Source: Maratus speciosus (taxonomy: Eukaryota > Arthropoda > Arachnida > Araneae > Salticidae). From it: DNA of 64,000 bases. Location: assembly GCA_963932465.1 (NCBI GenBank), contig OZ010786.1, forward strand, positions 600,762,038 to 600,826,037, read 5' to 3'. The translations under genes and the position numbers were made by a program. A model generated the notes under the pieces. That model had not been told where the DNA came from. It worked only from the letters and a program-made list of their open reading frames with translations, and did not search any database. Each line of letters begins with the position of its first letter. Position 1 is the stretch's first letter. Below are positions 11,827 to 22,965 of the stretch, one piece after another.

Positions 11827-12752
11827 GAAAATGATATACTTGTCCATGAATTCGGAGTTTAGTACATAAAACTGGAATTTTAAATAAGTTTACAAATAGA
11901 CTATGTGCTAAACATTGGAGAATGGGATACAAAACAAACTCGATCAAATCAAGACATGGCAAGGAAATTACTGTACGACTATAAGTCTCATGCCTTTTAA
12001 TGTACAGACTTTCAGCAAAATAATTCAAACTGACATTGTCAAAATAATATAATTTTCTACGAATTCAGAGTTCAGTATATAAAACTGGAATTTTGAATAA
12101 GTTTAGAAACCAACTGTGTGCTAAACATTGAAACATGTGATACAAAACAAACTCAGTCAACTGAAAACAAATTGCTGTATAATTAACCTTTTAAGGAGCT
12201 TCTCTGGTAGGGAAGAAAAAAGTGGAATTCCATGTTAGTCTATGAGGAAAATACATATCCTTCTAGTTCATTCAAATTTGGAAATTTCAACAATATTTTT
12301 TTTTTCAGTCCGTCAATAGGAAGGTTCGTTATCATTCTGTAAGCTCCAAATTTTTATATCTTTTTTCTGTCCAAAATTACAAACAAGTAAAGAATACTTT
12401 TATGCTTTTCGGATATTTTTTAAACTTTAACACAAATTTTAAAACACTCATGATGATCTTTAAAATATTTTAAGCTTACAGATAGATAAAGGACCTTCCT
12501 ATCGAGGTGCTGAAAAAAAATATTGTTCAAATTTCCAAATTTGAATGAATAAGAAGGATAAGTATTTTTCACATAGGATAACGTGGGATTCCACTTTTTT
12601 TCTCCCCCACCAGATAAGTCCTCTTAATCGTGGTGCTTGATATATTTATGGGCAAATTGTCCGTGAAATGAAAATCGTGACGATTAAGGGGTAAATGTCC
12701 GATTTTTTTTATTGTATAGGCTTTCAGCAAAATAATTCAAACTAAAATTGTC
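11827..12752. repeat. ~210-bp tandem duplication interrupted by a MITE
   Basis: Copy 1 (11827-12039) and copy 2 share gaattc..gagtt.agta, aaaactggaatttt, ctaaacattg and gatacaaaacaaactc. Copy 2 runs 12040-12186, is broken by the TTAA element at 12187-12691, and resumes at ~12700-12752 (ggctttcagcaaaataattc). The duplication therefore came before the insertion. Confidence 0.8.
12187..12691. mobile_element. TTAA-target MITE with long inner inverted repeat
   Basis: It is bounded by TTAA at 12183-12186 and TAAA at 12692-12695. The ends read ccttttaagg and gattaagggg. Inside, ~165-bp imperfect inverted arms (from ~12190 and to ~12632) share gaaaaaagtggaat and aaatttggaaattt. Non-coding. The target site and CCYTT start suggest a piggyBac-type MITE. 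The mobilising family is inference. Confidence 0.65.
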
Positions 12753-13572
12753 ATTTCATTGAGGTTTAATCAATTTTTTCCAAAGTTAACACTTCTGTTG
12801 TCTTTTTAAAATGTAGATCATCAAATGTAAGAAATGTCTTGGATGTTTAACATATAATCAATTTCTAAACTTATTTTAAATTTCAATTTTATATACTGAA
12901 ATAACACTAGATATAATTAGAGCACAACTGAACATATTAACATAAATTTTGAGTATTTAATTTAATCATTTATCCAAATAAATATAAAAGGCCTTTGCCA
13001 TCATGTTGGCCACAGTAAAAAGAAAATAATTTATCCTCACATCCACATGTTTAAATGAAATGTCATAAAAAATGTCTTTCGCCTAAAAATGAAAAAAAAA
13101 AAAAAAAACGACAACAAGATAAAGAAAACAATTATTGTATCTTCACCAAATGCCAAAATTTGATGCAAAAGTCTATACGCCAGAAAAATTGCATTTGTAT
13201 AAGGCTGTTCTCAAATTCAATGAAGCTACTTTCTGACACATTTCTGAATACATTTGTATTCGGAAACGCCTGTGTTCGTGATCAGAAACAACGTAATCGA
13301 ACAGCGTTTTACCTTTTTTGGTAAAGTCAGAAAATGCTGTCAAACTGGGCGCTTTGAATGGAATTTACGACGCGGCAACAGGAGAAAGAAGCAAACGAAT
13401 AACTCTATGAGTAATTCATTTATCAAAAAAAGGCAAAACACTATTCGATTACAAATCGCTTCAATAATCAGGCCTGCCAATTTCATTCTCTTACTTTTAA
13501 AAATGAGTCAAAAAGTTTCGCGTTTTTGACACGGAAATTTGAGAACTACCCTAATTTAGTAGCAGTAAATTC
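12753..13572. other. no gene; imperfect inverted repeat near 13.3-13.5 kb
   Basis: Two open stretches around 13055-13530 have no recognisable protein similarity. They overlap an inverted repeat: aatcgaacagcgttttacc at ~13295 pairs imperfectly with the complement of 13420-13460. I treat them as non-coding decayed element sequence. Confidence 0.45.
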
Positions 13573-13885
13573 TTTAGTGCTGCCATCTAATTTACTTATT
13601 TCGAAGTAAATGATTAATGGAGCGCAGTGAAAGGAGACTAATTTATTTTTATATCCATATCCTTAAATTAAACAGTATCAATAATTTGAAACTTTTGTCT
13701 AAAATTAAATAAAAAACAATGAACAATTATCATTTACTACTATCAAACATACAATTTTATTCAAAAGCTAACCATGCATAAGAAAAATTACATTTGTGCG
13801 ACTTACTGACACTAAAATTGTTTAGTGCTGCCATCTATTATCACTGTTGAGAAGTAAATGATTAATTTCTAATAAATAGATTGAA
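13573..13885. repeat. two diverged copies with ttagtgctgccatcta
   Basis: The block tttagtgctgccatcta, followed by a similar ~35 bp (gaagtaaatgattaat), appears at 13573 and again at 13821, 248 bp apart. The core also occurs near 43021 and 52542 in the reverse-transcriptase-bearing segment, so these are probably fragments of one dispersed family. Confidence 0.6.
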
Positions 13886-14356
13886 CATTCATTATTAAAG
13901 TAAGGAACAAAAAATCCATGAAACCACTCTTGTAATGAGGATAGCAAACACCAAAGGGATTAAACACTTCTTGATTCGTCACATTAAAAAATTTTAGCTG
14001 AGAATATTGTTATAAATTTAAATTCTTTAAATCCAATATTTTCATATGAATGCATTTCTTCCAATATTTCCCAAAACATCCATAAGAAGTATAAAAGTGT
14101 AATATTAAAATTATCTTTTGCTGAAAAATCTTCTATATTAAATGCTTCCATATTATTTATTTGGGGGTGTTTCCTCTCAAAATATTTCGATTTTAGCTGT
14201 CTAGCAATCGACTTTGTGTACCTTTAATGCCTCCAAATTCATCAAGTTCTTTTCAGTTCAGTGTTTCTGTATACAGGCTGTTAAATATGTATATAACGTG
14301 CCTGATATAATCGAATCAAGGCTGATACTTATGAATTAAATGTAAATCACACTTTT
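13886..14356. other. AT-rich spacer
   Basis: No gene is recognised. It ends at the Helitron-like cap. The 5' end of that element could reach back into this stretch but I cannot place it. Confidence 0.5.
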
Positions 14357-14480
14357 AGGTAGATTTCGTAAGAAATACTACCTATTGCAGTCGTTACCAT
14401 GGTGCGACTTTTGAAAAATTCCTTCATAACTTTTCATTACATGACCCCAGGAACCCCAAACCACCCCCACCTAAAAAGTT

Positions 14481-14514
<34 letters not shown>

Positions 14515-15300
14515 CTAAATTTTGTCCGCACGATAAAAGTCGCAATTATGCAGGGAACGTCTTCAAACTCGCCAACAACTTTAAGATGGCTAATTTCTCG
14601 GCGGGGATTGATAATGAGCAAAATCGGTCCAAGGGAATGGGAATGGGGAAGGTTTAAAATTTTGAATACCGTCTTAACATGATTCTGATAAAACCAGCTT
14701 TTACAAAACAATGGCAGGAAAAAATAAATATTTTTCGTTATAGCTGTTGCCAACAATTAAAAAAAGCAATAAAATTCTCACCACAACAATTGTTTTTCTA
14801 ATGCAATGTTTTCACGTGAAAAATTAAATTAGATAAACAGTTTGACGAATTGAAAACAAATTGAATATTACGTCATAAGTTTTCTAGAGCAAGATTTCTG
14901 AATGAAAATTCAAAATGAAATAAATAGTTTGACGAATTAAAAAAACAACAAAATATTGCGTCATATTGAAAATGTAATGGACCACAGCAGGTGAATATGT
15001 AACGTCATTGAGTTTGAAGAAACGTATTAAAACATGATAAAAACTCGAGTATGGAAATATTAACATATTTTAACACTTTGAGGTTCTCTGAATTTGATTT
15101 AGCCATTTTTAAACCTGTTCCATATACATGCGTGTGTGTATATTAGAATTTTCACAAAATGTTTGGCTCCCTAGAGCTCATTCTTAGCGAAGGAACTGGG
15201 TTTATCTTTAATCTTGATTTAAGTTTTGTTGGTGAATTTAGTACTTAACTTCGAAATCTACTTCCGCCTGTAGGCCCGAGCCGGCAGGGATTTTTTTTTT
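14357..15300 (+). mobile_element. Helitron-like element (copy 2)
   Basis: The cap ggtagatttcgtaagaaata, ctacctattgcag, catgacccca and ccaaaccacccc lies at 14357-14470 and is followed by (TA)n. The 3' end cttccgcctgtaggcccgag, ccggcaggg and T10 closes it at 15300, matching copy 1. Positions ~14720-15200 (gttgccaacaatt, cacaacaatt, cacgtgaaaaatt, gagctcattctta) match 32195-32580 inside another Helitron-like insertion. Non-coding. The open reading frames overlapping it are chance. Confidence 0.6.
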
Positions 15301-15696
15301 GTTTATAATGATAATAAGCAAAACATGAAGATAAATTTAAAGATTAAAAACAGAAAATGGTCAAAAAAGAAAAATATATGTATACAAATCAGAAAAATCG
15401 ACAAGCGATAATCATGCAATTAGAAATTAATAAATCCAAAATATACAATTCCGGGTACTTTTCCAGTATAGGGGTCTTCTCAATGTAGAGAAACTGGCCT
15501 TGGCGAGAGAAGGAAATTTGGGAACATTTTCTGGCAATCTACTCACTGTTTCATGTACAAAAGCAAATTTTTACAAAATTTATACACTTTATTTAATATG
15601 AAGAAGCCATTTATCTATTTTTATATACAAACAGTAGTAAGTTGTACATAAAAAGCAATAATAATAATATTATATATATTAATATACATACATATA
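15301..15696. other. AT-rich spacer
   Basis: No gene is seen. A stretch around 15480-15580 (ttggcgagagaagg, actgtttcat) loosely resembles 22725-22845. This may be a dispersed repeat. Confidence 0.4.
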
Positions 15697-16137
15697 CCAG
15701 GTGTGACTGACTGATTTTAAAATTCAATAACTTGTAAACGGTGACAGATATTTAAAAAATTCTTGCAGGAGGGTTATGCATAAGGTCAAAAGTTTTACAG
15801 TGATTTACGATTTTAGTTCGAATTACAAACAATAGATGGCGCTGCGATCAATAGACGCTAAATTCAGGCTCGATTTTTGGTACTTCGTGGCCCGGATAAT
15901 ACATTTCCATCTCCTTTTTCCGCATAGAACAAGAGAAAGGACCAAAAATCGAGCCTGTATTTAGCGACTATTGCTTACAGCGCCATCTATTGTTTGTAAT
16001 TCGAACTAAAATCGAAAATCACTGTAATAAAACTTTTGACCTTATGCATAACCCTCCTGCAAGAATTTTTTAAATATCTGTCACCGTTTGCAAGTTATTG
16101 GATTTTAAAATCAGTCAGTCCTTTTTAGGACACCCGG
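15697..16137. mobile_element. foldback MITE, ~180-bp arms, TA target
   Basis: The outer ends ccaggtgtgactgactgatt and its counterpart (…aatcagtcagtc…gacacccgg) are flanked by TA on both sides. The arms run 15697-~15885 and ~15945-16137 and are nearly perfect complements, including gatggcgctg against cagcgccatc. The central ~60 bp are unique. Tc1/mariner-type cut-and-paste in trans is the likely origin. No protein is encoded. Confidence 0.85.
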
Positions 16138-16245
16138 TATATACACCGAAGAGCCATTACATTATGACCACCCTCCATCTATTACAATAAGCTCGCCCAG
16201 AAACAAAACCACGGCGTATATGCAACTGATGTATATAAAGCGTCC

Positions 16246-16666
16246 ATGCACTGTATTTCAGAACGTAGCGTGATTAGCGACATAATGGGAAAAACAGCAA
16301 AATTATCAGACTTTGATAAAGGTCAAATCGTTATGGCTCGGCGACTGGAAACTTCGATATCGGAAAAGGCGCGTTTGGTGGGCTCTTCACGTGCAGTCGT
16401 TGTGAGCACGTATCGAAATTGGTGTATGGATGGTGAAACGACAGATCGCTGGCCAGCGGTTTGTCGCCCGCGGCGCATTGATTCCTGAGGTGAGCGGAGA
16501 TTGTTTCACATTATTCGTCTTGACCGAAGAGCTGCAACTGCCGAAATCACCAACAGCTACAACAGTAGCGACCTAGGCAGTGTTTCTCAACACACAGTGC
16601 CACGTCCATTGCTGCGTAAGGACCTACGCAGGCGGAAACCGAAGCACGTTCTTGCGCTGATGCACG
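16246..16666 (+). pseudogene. Tc1-like transposase, N-terminal half
   Basis: This is the DNA-binding part of a Tc1-type transposase. The reading frame has LSDFDKGQIVMARRLETSIS then a helix-turn-helix with ARLVGSSRAVVVSTYRNW (about residues 20-60), followed after a frame change by RRAATAEITNSYN, VSQHTVPRPLLR and LRRRKPKHVLAL. The order matches the paired-like HTH region of the family. A stop near 16486 and a frameshift break it, and the 2.2-kb insert interrupts it after LALM. The C-terminal half resumes at 18885. The identification is from recalled Tc1 motifs and the flanking terminal repeats, and I consider it firm. Confidence 0.85.
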
Positions 16667-16852
16667 ACCTCCTTCAGATACGGCCAAGAAAGCTCTCCCG
16701 TGAATAGCTTCCTCCGTTCTAACTTTCATAAGCGACGGGTTCTTCAATGTTGAAGAAAGCGTTTATAAACATTAATTTTTATCGTGGAGTGGTTTCAAAA
16801 CTTTAAGAAAACGCTAGATAGCCAATTTCCCATTCTAAAATATTTTAAGTAG

Positions 16853-16900
<48 letters not shown>

Positions 16901-18403
16901 TTTAAGATAATGATTTCCTTAATAACCCAGGATTCATAAAAAATTGGCACAATACTAACTTAACTTTGTTTGTATCTTTTTTTCATAGGCATGAAAAAAT
17001 TGACTTAATTATAATTGCTACGATTCGGTATTTATAAAGTAATTTTATTAACTATTACAAAATCACGAAATTATAGATTCTTAAAATTATAAAAAAATCT
17101 ATACTAAATATTTACAGAGTTATATGGTACTTCTAAACAGAATAAAAGTACTTTACGAATTCTGAAACATAAAAAGTGTATATATAAAATTTAGTACATT
17201 AATTATTTTTTATTGCAGTTAAAAGTTCAGCACTTCAAAAATAAAATTCGATTGTTCATTAACATTTATGAAACTATCATAGAAATAATAAGTACAAAAA
17301 CGATAATAAATATACATGAATAACTTAAGTTATTTAACCAAAACATTCCCTAAATTACAAGCTACTATACCTGCAATTAAAAAAATAATAATAATTTTAA
17401 AGATTCTACATTTTTAATTCACAAATGCAACTTAACTAAGCATACGAGATTAAATACATGTATACCCAAATATAATTAAAATTAAAAACCAAATATGAAA
17501 TTTGCTGCATTATTACAAGCCTATATATATATTTGACTATCAGAAGTAAATATATATAAAAACTCAATGTAGTACTTTACTTGAAAAAGCACTTCAGTGT
17601 TTACAAAACATATATTATGCACAACAACTTGCTAAACTTTAAATAAAAATTTCTATTATCAGTATGTATAAAGATAATACCACACACATTTGAATCTTTT
17701 TTTTTTTTTTTTTTTTTTTCAATGAGCGTGTTATAAAAAAAAAACTGCTATTTCACCCACAAGAATTTATTTCATTGCTAAAATAGTTGCATTATGCAAA
17801 TGGATATCGAAAAATATTTTTTATAATAATAATAATAATAATAATAGTAATAACGTATTTGATTATTGATACAAAGATCATTTTAATACACTAGTCCAAT
17901 AAATATTTCACTTTTAAATATTTACATTGTTATATTTCATGCAAGACAACTCGCTACAATTAAAAATAAATCCTATTATCTGTATGTATAGAGATAATAT
18001 GCACACAATTAAATATTTTGTCCTGATTTAAAAAAGCCTATTACCATTAAAACTAGTAATTCACCCATAATAATTTATTTCACTGTTAAAATAGTTGCAT
18101 TAGGCAAGTGGACATCGGCATGGTACTTTTATAATAATAATAATAATAATAAATCTGTCGCCATCTTACAAACCCATATTTGATTATTAGTGATACAAGG
18201 ATTATTTCAGTACACTAGTTCAATAAATACTTCACTTTTAAATATTTACGGAGTTATATTTCATGCAAAACAACTTGCTTAAATAAATAAAAAAAAAAAA
18301 AACTCTTTATCTGTATATAATGAGATGATATGCACACATTTAAAAATTTTGTTTTGATTTTAATGAGTCATCCAAATATAGTTTTATTAAAATAATAATA
18401 ATG

Positions 18404-18439
<36 letters not shown>

Positions 18440-18884
18440 GGATTTAAGAATTATTTTATTTTAAAAATATAGCTTAATATTTACATACCTGTTAGGTCTG
18501 AATGTAGTTCATTTACTTTTGATTTTTTTTAGTTTCCCTTCTTCATTCCTTTCAAGAGAATTTGAAGAAATATTTTTGGATGAAGTTCCGCATATCGCAC
18601 AACTTTTGAAACTTTTCAATCCTACTGGATCTGCGAATAGGTTCATTTTCTGATAAACATTCACTAACACTCTAAATACACTATTCATAAACACTATTCA
18701 ATAGAAATATGACGAACAATAGCATATATATAAACATAACGAACAAAATGACAACGGCAAGCAATGGCTATCACAGAAGAGCATCGAAAAGAAATTTGTC
18801 TCTCCCTCCAAAATACGACGGGCTTGATGACGTCAGATCACGTAGTATGCTGCGCTTTCTTGGCCGCTCCTGAAGTAAGCCGTG
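16667..18884. mobile_element. 2.2-kb DNA-transposon-like insert inside the Tc1
   Basis: The ends are inverted: cttcagatacggccaagaaa at the left, and at the right the complement of cttcaggagcggccaagaaa. They are flanked by an imperfect ~11-bp duplication of host sequence, gctgatgcacg (16656) and gctgatggcacg (18885), both encoding LM at the same point of the Tc1 transposase. The interior is AT-rich, with a 44-bp poly-A (16856-16898) and three tandem units. A 61-codon open stretch at 18509-18694 (-) ending KKIKSK, with FKSCAICG in its middle, is the only coding candidate, and I do not recognise it. The superfamily is unknown. Confidence 0.6.
17560..18440. repeat. three ~300-bp tandem units ending in (TAA)n
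   Basis: Units beginning near 17560, 17870 and 18185 share ttcacttttaaatatttac, ttatatttcatgcaa, acaactt/cgct, ctgtatgtata.agat, cacacat/aatt, and ttcatt/ctg.taaaatagttgcat. Each ends in a run of ATA/TAA repeats (17823-17846, 18130-18152, 18390-18436). Divergence between units is considerable, so the array is old or degenerate. Confidence 0.75.
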
Positions 18885-19545
18885 GCTGATGGCACGTCAT
18901 CGCCAGCAGCGCCTGCTACGGGCCCATGAACATCGGAATTGAACTATAGAAGAACAGAAGAAAGTTGCATGGCTCGACGAAGTACGTTTTCTGGTCAATC
19001 ACATCGACGGGCGCGTGCGAATATGGCAATTTCAAACGGAAACCCTGGCTCCCGGATGCACAATTGGTCGGAAACAAGCCGGTGGCAGCTGTATTATCAT
19101 GTGAGCGATGTTTTTATGGAGCACATTAGGACCAATAATCCCCATAGAACAATCCTTGACGTCTGAGTGCTACCTGAACATCTGTGCAGACATTCATGAC
19201 AGCAGTGTTTCCGGCGGGTGATTGCTTTTACCAACAGGATAATGCACCATGTCATACGGGTCGAATCGTCTGAGAGTGGTAAGAGAAGCATTCTAGTGAG
19301 TTTTAAATCACGTCCTGTCCTCCAAATTAACTTGACATGAATCCAATAGAACATTCGTGATTCCACCTGGAAATCCCAATTCGTGCTACCACGCTACCAC
19401 TTCGCAATGTGCGAGAATTACAGGACCAGTTGGTGAGCGTTTGGTACGAGATACCTCAGACTCCTATAAGCCCCTTATCGAGTCAATGCCAAGTCGGGTG
19501 TTAGCGGTTTTGAGGGCGAAAGGTGGTCCTACGTCGTATTAAACA
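18885..19545 (+). pseudogene. Tc1-like transposase, C-terminal half
   Basis: This continues the transposase interrupted at 16667. It reads RHRQQRLLRAHEHRNW, then KKVAWLDEVRFLVNHIDGRV. The DE of DEVRF stands where family members have DESRF, the first catalytic Asp. GCTIGRKQAGG and weaker traces of the second Asp region (frame-shifted, ~19235) and of NPIEH follow. The tail gives a match to family ends of the type GGPT-Y near 19535. Stops and frameshifts occur throughout, so the protein cannot be made. The match runs to within 30 bp of the right terminal repeat, as expected. Confidence 0.85.
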
Positions 19546-19573
19546 GGTGGTCATAATGTAATGGCTCTTCGGT

Positions 19574-21052
19574 ACACACACACATATATGAATAATGAAA
19601 TACAGTATGGTATTGTTTATATTAGGATGTGTGTAGGATTGCAGTTGATACATTTTAATTCATTAGCATGTATAAGGTTCTTCTTATTGTAACATTTGTA
19701 TAATCATAATAGTTTTTAAAATAAAATAATAGATGGCAGCACCATATATTTTGTATTTTTAAATACCCTCTATTAAAGTCATAATTTTAATTTTTTACAC
19801 TAAGTGGTAATTAACGCTGAATATTGGCAATGTTGTAAAATTGTTATTATACAATTTAAAATTGTTTTTAGGTATTATAAATAATGTAATTATTTTTTAT
19901 TTATATTATATTAATTATATTTATCACAATATTTCAACATGAATTAACTGACTCCATAGATTTTAATTTCTATGTTAACTTAACTGTTTTATTCACCTTA
20001 GTCTTATCATGCTTTTTGGATTCCATGTGCGAGAATATATTTTGAAAATCTACTGGGAATTAATACGGTATGTTTTGTAAGATTTATATTGCTATAAAAT
20101 AAATATTTAATGTGTTGTAGTTTTTTTTTCCATTTCATGCCATTTGATAATGTTCTGTATTCATCTTGAAACTATTCTTTTGATTATATTGGTTGTTTGA
20201 GTACAGGGGGAAAAATTTTTCAGCTTATAGCTTTTTTCCCACAGAAAACAACCGATTTGCTTATATCATTGAATTCTGTACTCTTGAAAACGTAATTCAA
20301 TATATAAGTTTTTCAATTTTTTCGGAATCCATATTCTTCTTTTTTTCTTCCATGTTAATTCTTGTAATTAGGTACACGGTACTTTATTTTACACATACAG
20401 TTCTATATTGTTGGTTTATGGCGTGTAGTCAATCATTCACAATATTGCAGTTTTTGATGATGGTCGTTAATGTTTAATTAATGGTTATATATATATATAT
20501 ATATAATGTTTATATAGATATAAATGCACATGTAAACAAGCATAAATGTTCATTAAGTTAGTTTTCATAGCTGTTTATATCAGTTGGCAACAAATCTTCC
20601 TTTCTGAAGCCCGAATTTCACCAAGTTAAAAAAAAAAAAAGTCGAGGCCCCTATGCTGTAAAAGTACACGGTTCCGAACATATTTTGATGAAACTTATCT
20701 TTTAACTTAACTCCATATTAATTTTATGTTCAACATGAAATTAAAATCTTTTTTTAAAAATTTGCTTTGGGCAGTCAATTGCCATATGATTTCTCAACAT
20801 CTACCACTAATTTTTTTTACTTATTGTAACAAACAAATGTTTATGGTTGAGATAGATTAAAACAAACAAACAAAAGAACATACTTGAAAATTATTTTAAA
20901 AGCTATAAAAGGTTACTAAAACTCTCCAAACAAATTTCAGGCGAAAGCACACTTTGAATGATGTAAAAAATGAAATTTTGTGATATTTAGAAGCGATGTA
21001 TAAGTTTAAAAAAAAACAGCAATTAGTTTCTGTCAGCCGTCCAAAAGGGGAC
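19574..21052. other. AT-rich spacer with a dispersed repeat
   Basis: No gene is recognised. Positions ~20518-20650 (acaagcataaa, ttttcatagctg, ggcaacaaat) match ~24832-24960 at low identity, so both are copies of a dispersed repeat. A (TA)9 tract lies at ~20487-20505. Confidence 0.5.
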
Positions 21053-21258
21053 AGGCTAATTCCATACGTACTTGTAGTGTAAGTCACAGGCTGCGATTTT
21101 TGGCTACCAGTATTTTAGAACCGAAAATGTCACTTAGTTTATCGGTGATATCTCATTCATTGAATAAGGCAAGAAAACCTTTCGAAAATAACGGTGGCCA
21201 ACGAGGATTTCAGTTATCCGCTATGTGACTTACACTACCAAAACCCATGGAATTAGCC
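21053..21258. mobile_element. small MITE with ~35-bp interrupted inverted ends
   Basis: The left end reads ggctaattccat...tagtgtaagtcaca. The right end is its complement, tgtgacttacacta...catggaattagcc. The matching parts are separated by short unpaired stretches. The centre is ~130 bp and non-coding. I could not define a target duplication. Confidence 0.65.
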
Positions 21259-21796
21259 GGACAACATATTTCTGACGACGGCAGAAAAGTCCGTAGTGAA
21301 ATAAATAGAACTTTGTCGCTAAAAGAAACGGAAATTTAGATAATGAAAAACTACCAGAGCAGGCTTTGTATATTTATAATTTATTTACTTTGTTTTTAAT
21401 ATATATAAGAATTATAAAAATCTTCGACTTCATCAATTTTTTTTTTATTTATTATTATTTTTTTTTTTTTATGGAATACGTTTTGCAAAGTCATGATTTG
21501 ACAACTTTTGGAAATGTCTGTCTGTGTGTTACAAAAATTTTGTAGCTGCTTCAACTTAAAAAGTAATGGACGGAATACCATAACAATTATATTGAGTTAG
21601 ACTATTACATAAATTAGTGCTAATTAATTTTTGGTGGCCAACAGAGAAGCTATTATGCTGTGGTTTTTCCGATTTCCGTGAAAGCTATATCTCAGCATTA
21701 ATGGATATAAATAGAACTACATAAGCAAAATAAAGATAAAACAACGTAGCATGTAATATACTTTGTTTTTGTTGTCAACATATCTTTTTTAATTAA

Positions 21797-22295
21797 CCCT
21801 TTATGTACTGAATTATGAATTCATGAAAATTTTATCTTCTAAAGCATTTTTTTTTTTTTGTGAATTGTTTAAACTACATTAGAAGATTTACTTAATAATT
21901 TAAATTTTAGAAGGATTAATTACATTTGAATTTGTAGGGATTTTGTGCAATATTTATAACCCCACTGAAATCTTTTATTTTAAATATTTTTCTTAGTATT
22001 TTGTAGAATTAGGAAATGTACAAATATAATGTTCTCACAATAGAAATGTAAAAATATTTCCGAATTGAAAAATCTCCCCCCCCCCCCAACGCTAAGAAAG
22101 CTGAAAAGTTGCAATGGTAAAATAAATCATCCTTTTAAAAATATTTTTGTTTTGTGTAACCCATAATGCTGTTGGAACAAGATAAAGTAATGTATCTATA
22201 ACTCATTCTAAACTGTATTACAACTAGATGTATTAAATGAATTTTATAACACGTTATTTTAATGGTTTTTATAAGTATCGTCAGATGATAAAGGG
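21797..22295 (+). mobile_element. TTAA MITE, family 1, copy a (499 bp)
   Basis: It is flanked by intact TTAA at 21793-21796 and 22296-22299. The ends are ccctttatgtactga and gataaaggg. Internal landmarks shared with the other copies are ctaaagcattttt, taaactacattagaagattt, a C-run near 22077, and tggaacaagataaagtaatg. Non-coding. TTAA target and CCCTTT ends fit piggyBac-type mobilisation. Confidence 0.85.
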
Positions 22296-22299
22296 TTAA

Positions 22300-22965
22300 T
22301 ACGTAGCGTACAGCGATGAATGAGGTATCATTGGATGAGATTTTCCCCCACATCTGACATTGAATATTGAATTTTCGTTATACTTTTAGGTTAAGTATCA
22401 GAAATATTCATTGTTTGTTTATGTCAACATCCCCTTTTCTATGCACATACAAAACGCACAACAATGACTAGGGAAATACAAAAGGTTTTTGGACAGGATT
22501 TGACTCAGTACTCTCATATTTTGTTAAAACTAGTTGTTTAATTAAAAGATTGCAGATAATTATAAATTAATGAGAAATGTATCGGAAAAGAAACTCAAAG
22601 ATTGCTGTGCGAAAGCCTCGAAGGGATCTACTGGTATAGTTTTAATTTTATAGATACAAGCTAGCACAAAGGAAATTGGGAGGAAAAAAAGGCTTACTTA
22701 CTTTTGGTACTTGTTTGCTATGGGAGCGTTGGCGAGAAAGAGAAAATGATCTTGAGAAGGAAAAAGAGGGAGCAAGAGAAGGAAAATTTTAATACATAAT
22801 TTTATTTGGTAACCTATTTACTGTTTCATAATGTACAATGGGTGGATCTTACTATACGACTACTGTTCATTTACCGACGATTCTTGTAATAGACCGAAAT
22901 TTAGCCGATATCTTTTGCTGTCGGGAAGCATTTTTATTTTCAATATTTATACAATTCATTTAATA
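22300..22965. other. spacer, nothing recognised
   Basis: AT-rich, with no gene or clear element end before the Tc1-like terminal repeat at 22966. Confidence 0.5.

Larger units (their letters stand above)
16145..19573 (+). mobile_element. Tc1-like transposon, split by a 2.2-kb insert
   Basis: The terminal inverted repeats read accgaagagccattacatta (left) and the complement ending ...atggctcttcggt (right), with TA next to the left end. It starts a few bases after the foldback MITE ends. Without the insert the element would be ~1.2 kb, normal for Tc1-like elements. The transposase is in two blocks described separately. Confidence 0.9.

Noticed and set aside
16856..16898. Poly-A tail of a retrotransposed gene or LINE
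   Set aside because: The upstream sequence is the terminal part of the 2.2-kb insert and shows no coding or 3'-UTR similarity. It is a simple A-run.
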